NCBI RefSeq assembly: GCF_964355755.1
Contig: NC_092673.1
Coordinates: 16,313,001 to 16,377,000 of the forward strand
Reading direction: 5' to 3'
DNA from: Antedon mediterranea
Lineage: Eukaryota > Echinodermata > Crinoidea > Comatulida > Antedonidae
DNA: 64,000 bases
Both the position numbers and the translations under genes were made by a program. The notes under the pieces are model-generated. The model did no database searches. It worked only from the letters and a program-made list of their open reading frames with translations, and was not told where the DNA came from. Of this stretch, positions 63,976-64,000 are shown one piece after another (within the stretch, counting starts at the first letter, position 1; every line of letters begins with the position of its first letter).

Positions 63976-64000
63976 ACAACACAATGGCGTATTCTAAAAC
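63976..64000 (+). CDS. Possible first coding exon of the next gene (runs off the window)
   Basis: After an acceptor-like TTATTTGCAG the sequence ACAACACAATGGCGTATTCT offers ATGG in fair context, starting MAYSK. Only 25 bp are visible, so this is a suggestion. Confidence 0.3.

Overview
The window looks like nuclear DNA of a marine deuterostome invertebrate, most likely an echinoderm. It is AT-rich, with long introns that follow GT-AG rules, tRNA-derived SINE heads, Helitrons, CR1/Rex1-type LINE sequence, many long-TIR DNA transposons, and very frequent self-complementary AGGCCTAGG-type words. I see no rRNA gene, no functional tRNA gene, no CRISPR array and no bacterial-type operon.

Layout. 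Positions 1-14300 hold no convincing gene. They contain MITE-like and fold-back elements (859-1503, 4914-5543, 6058-7022, 9655-9900), an 18-bp minisatellite (7088-7515), an 85-bp satellite with a 255-bp higher-order period (10187-11960), and a 1.6-kb TIR element with a nested hAT MITE (12260-13895). From 14300 to 26420 a 31-bp minisatellite has been split by insertions: a 5'-truncated retroelement, a 6.7-kb long-TIR element (14661-21355), a CR1/Rex1-like LINE (21663-24920) and a 563-bp TIR element. The 6.7-kb element holds nested elements, a SAM-like/G2E3-like gene fragment and a helix-turn-helix/integrase-family fragment.

From about 26558 to 58943 the + strand carries one multi-exon gene. 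I assembled 18 coding segments whose splice phases all close (2436 nt, 811 residues plus stop). The predicted protein has ankyrin repeats, then ZU5, UPA, two death-fold (DED-like) domains and a C-terminal membrane anchor. Five ankyrin repeats lie on tandemly duplicated exon cassettes. The intron between 40821 and 51674 contains two adjacent long-TIR transposons, A (40871-45935, minus-strand gene) and B (45964-50814). Both hold decayed parts of what I recognise from memory as one large uncharacterised invertebrate protein family ending in a CXC/tesmin-like cysteine cluster. A 1.3-kb Helitron sits in one arm of B, and the other arm gives its empty site.

From 58944 to 64000 there is a 104-bp tandem repeat, an AT-rich spacer, a 2.3-kb Helitron with nested insertions and, at the right edge, a possible first coding exon of another gene.

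The ankyrin-ZU5-UPA-DED-anchor gene is the main host gene. Its architecture suggests apoptosis or innate-immune signalling at a membrane. Nearly everything else is mobile or repetitive DNA, and several empty-site comparisons inside the window define element boundaries directly. Family assignments rest on remembered motifs and were not tested by searches.
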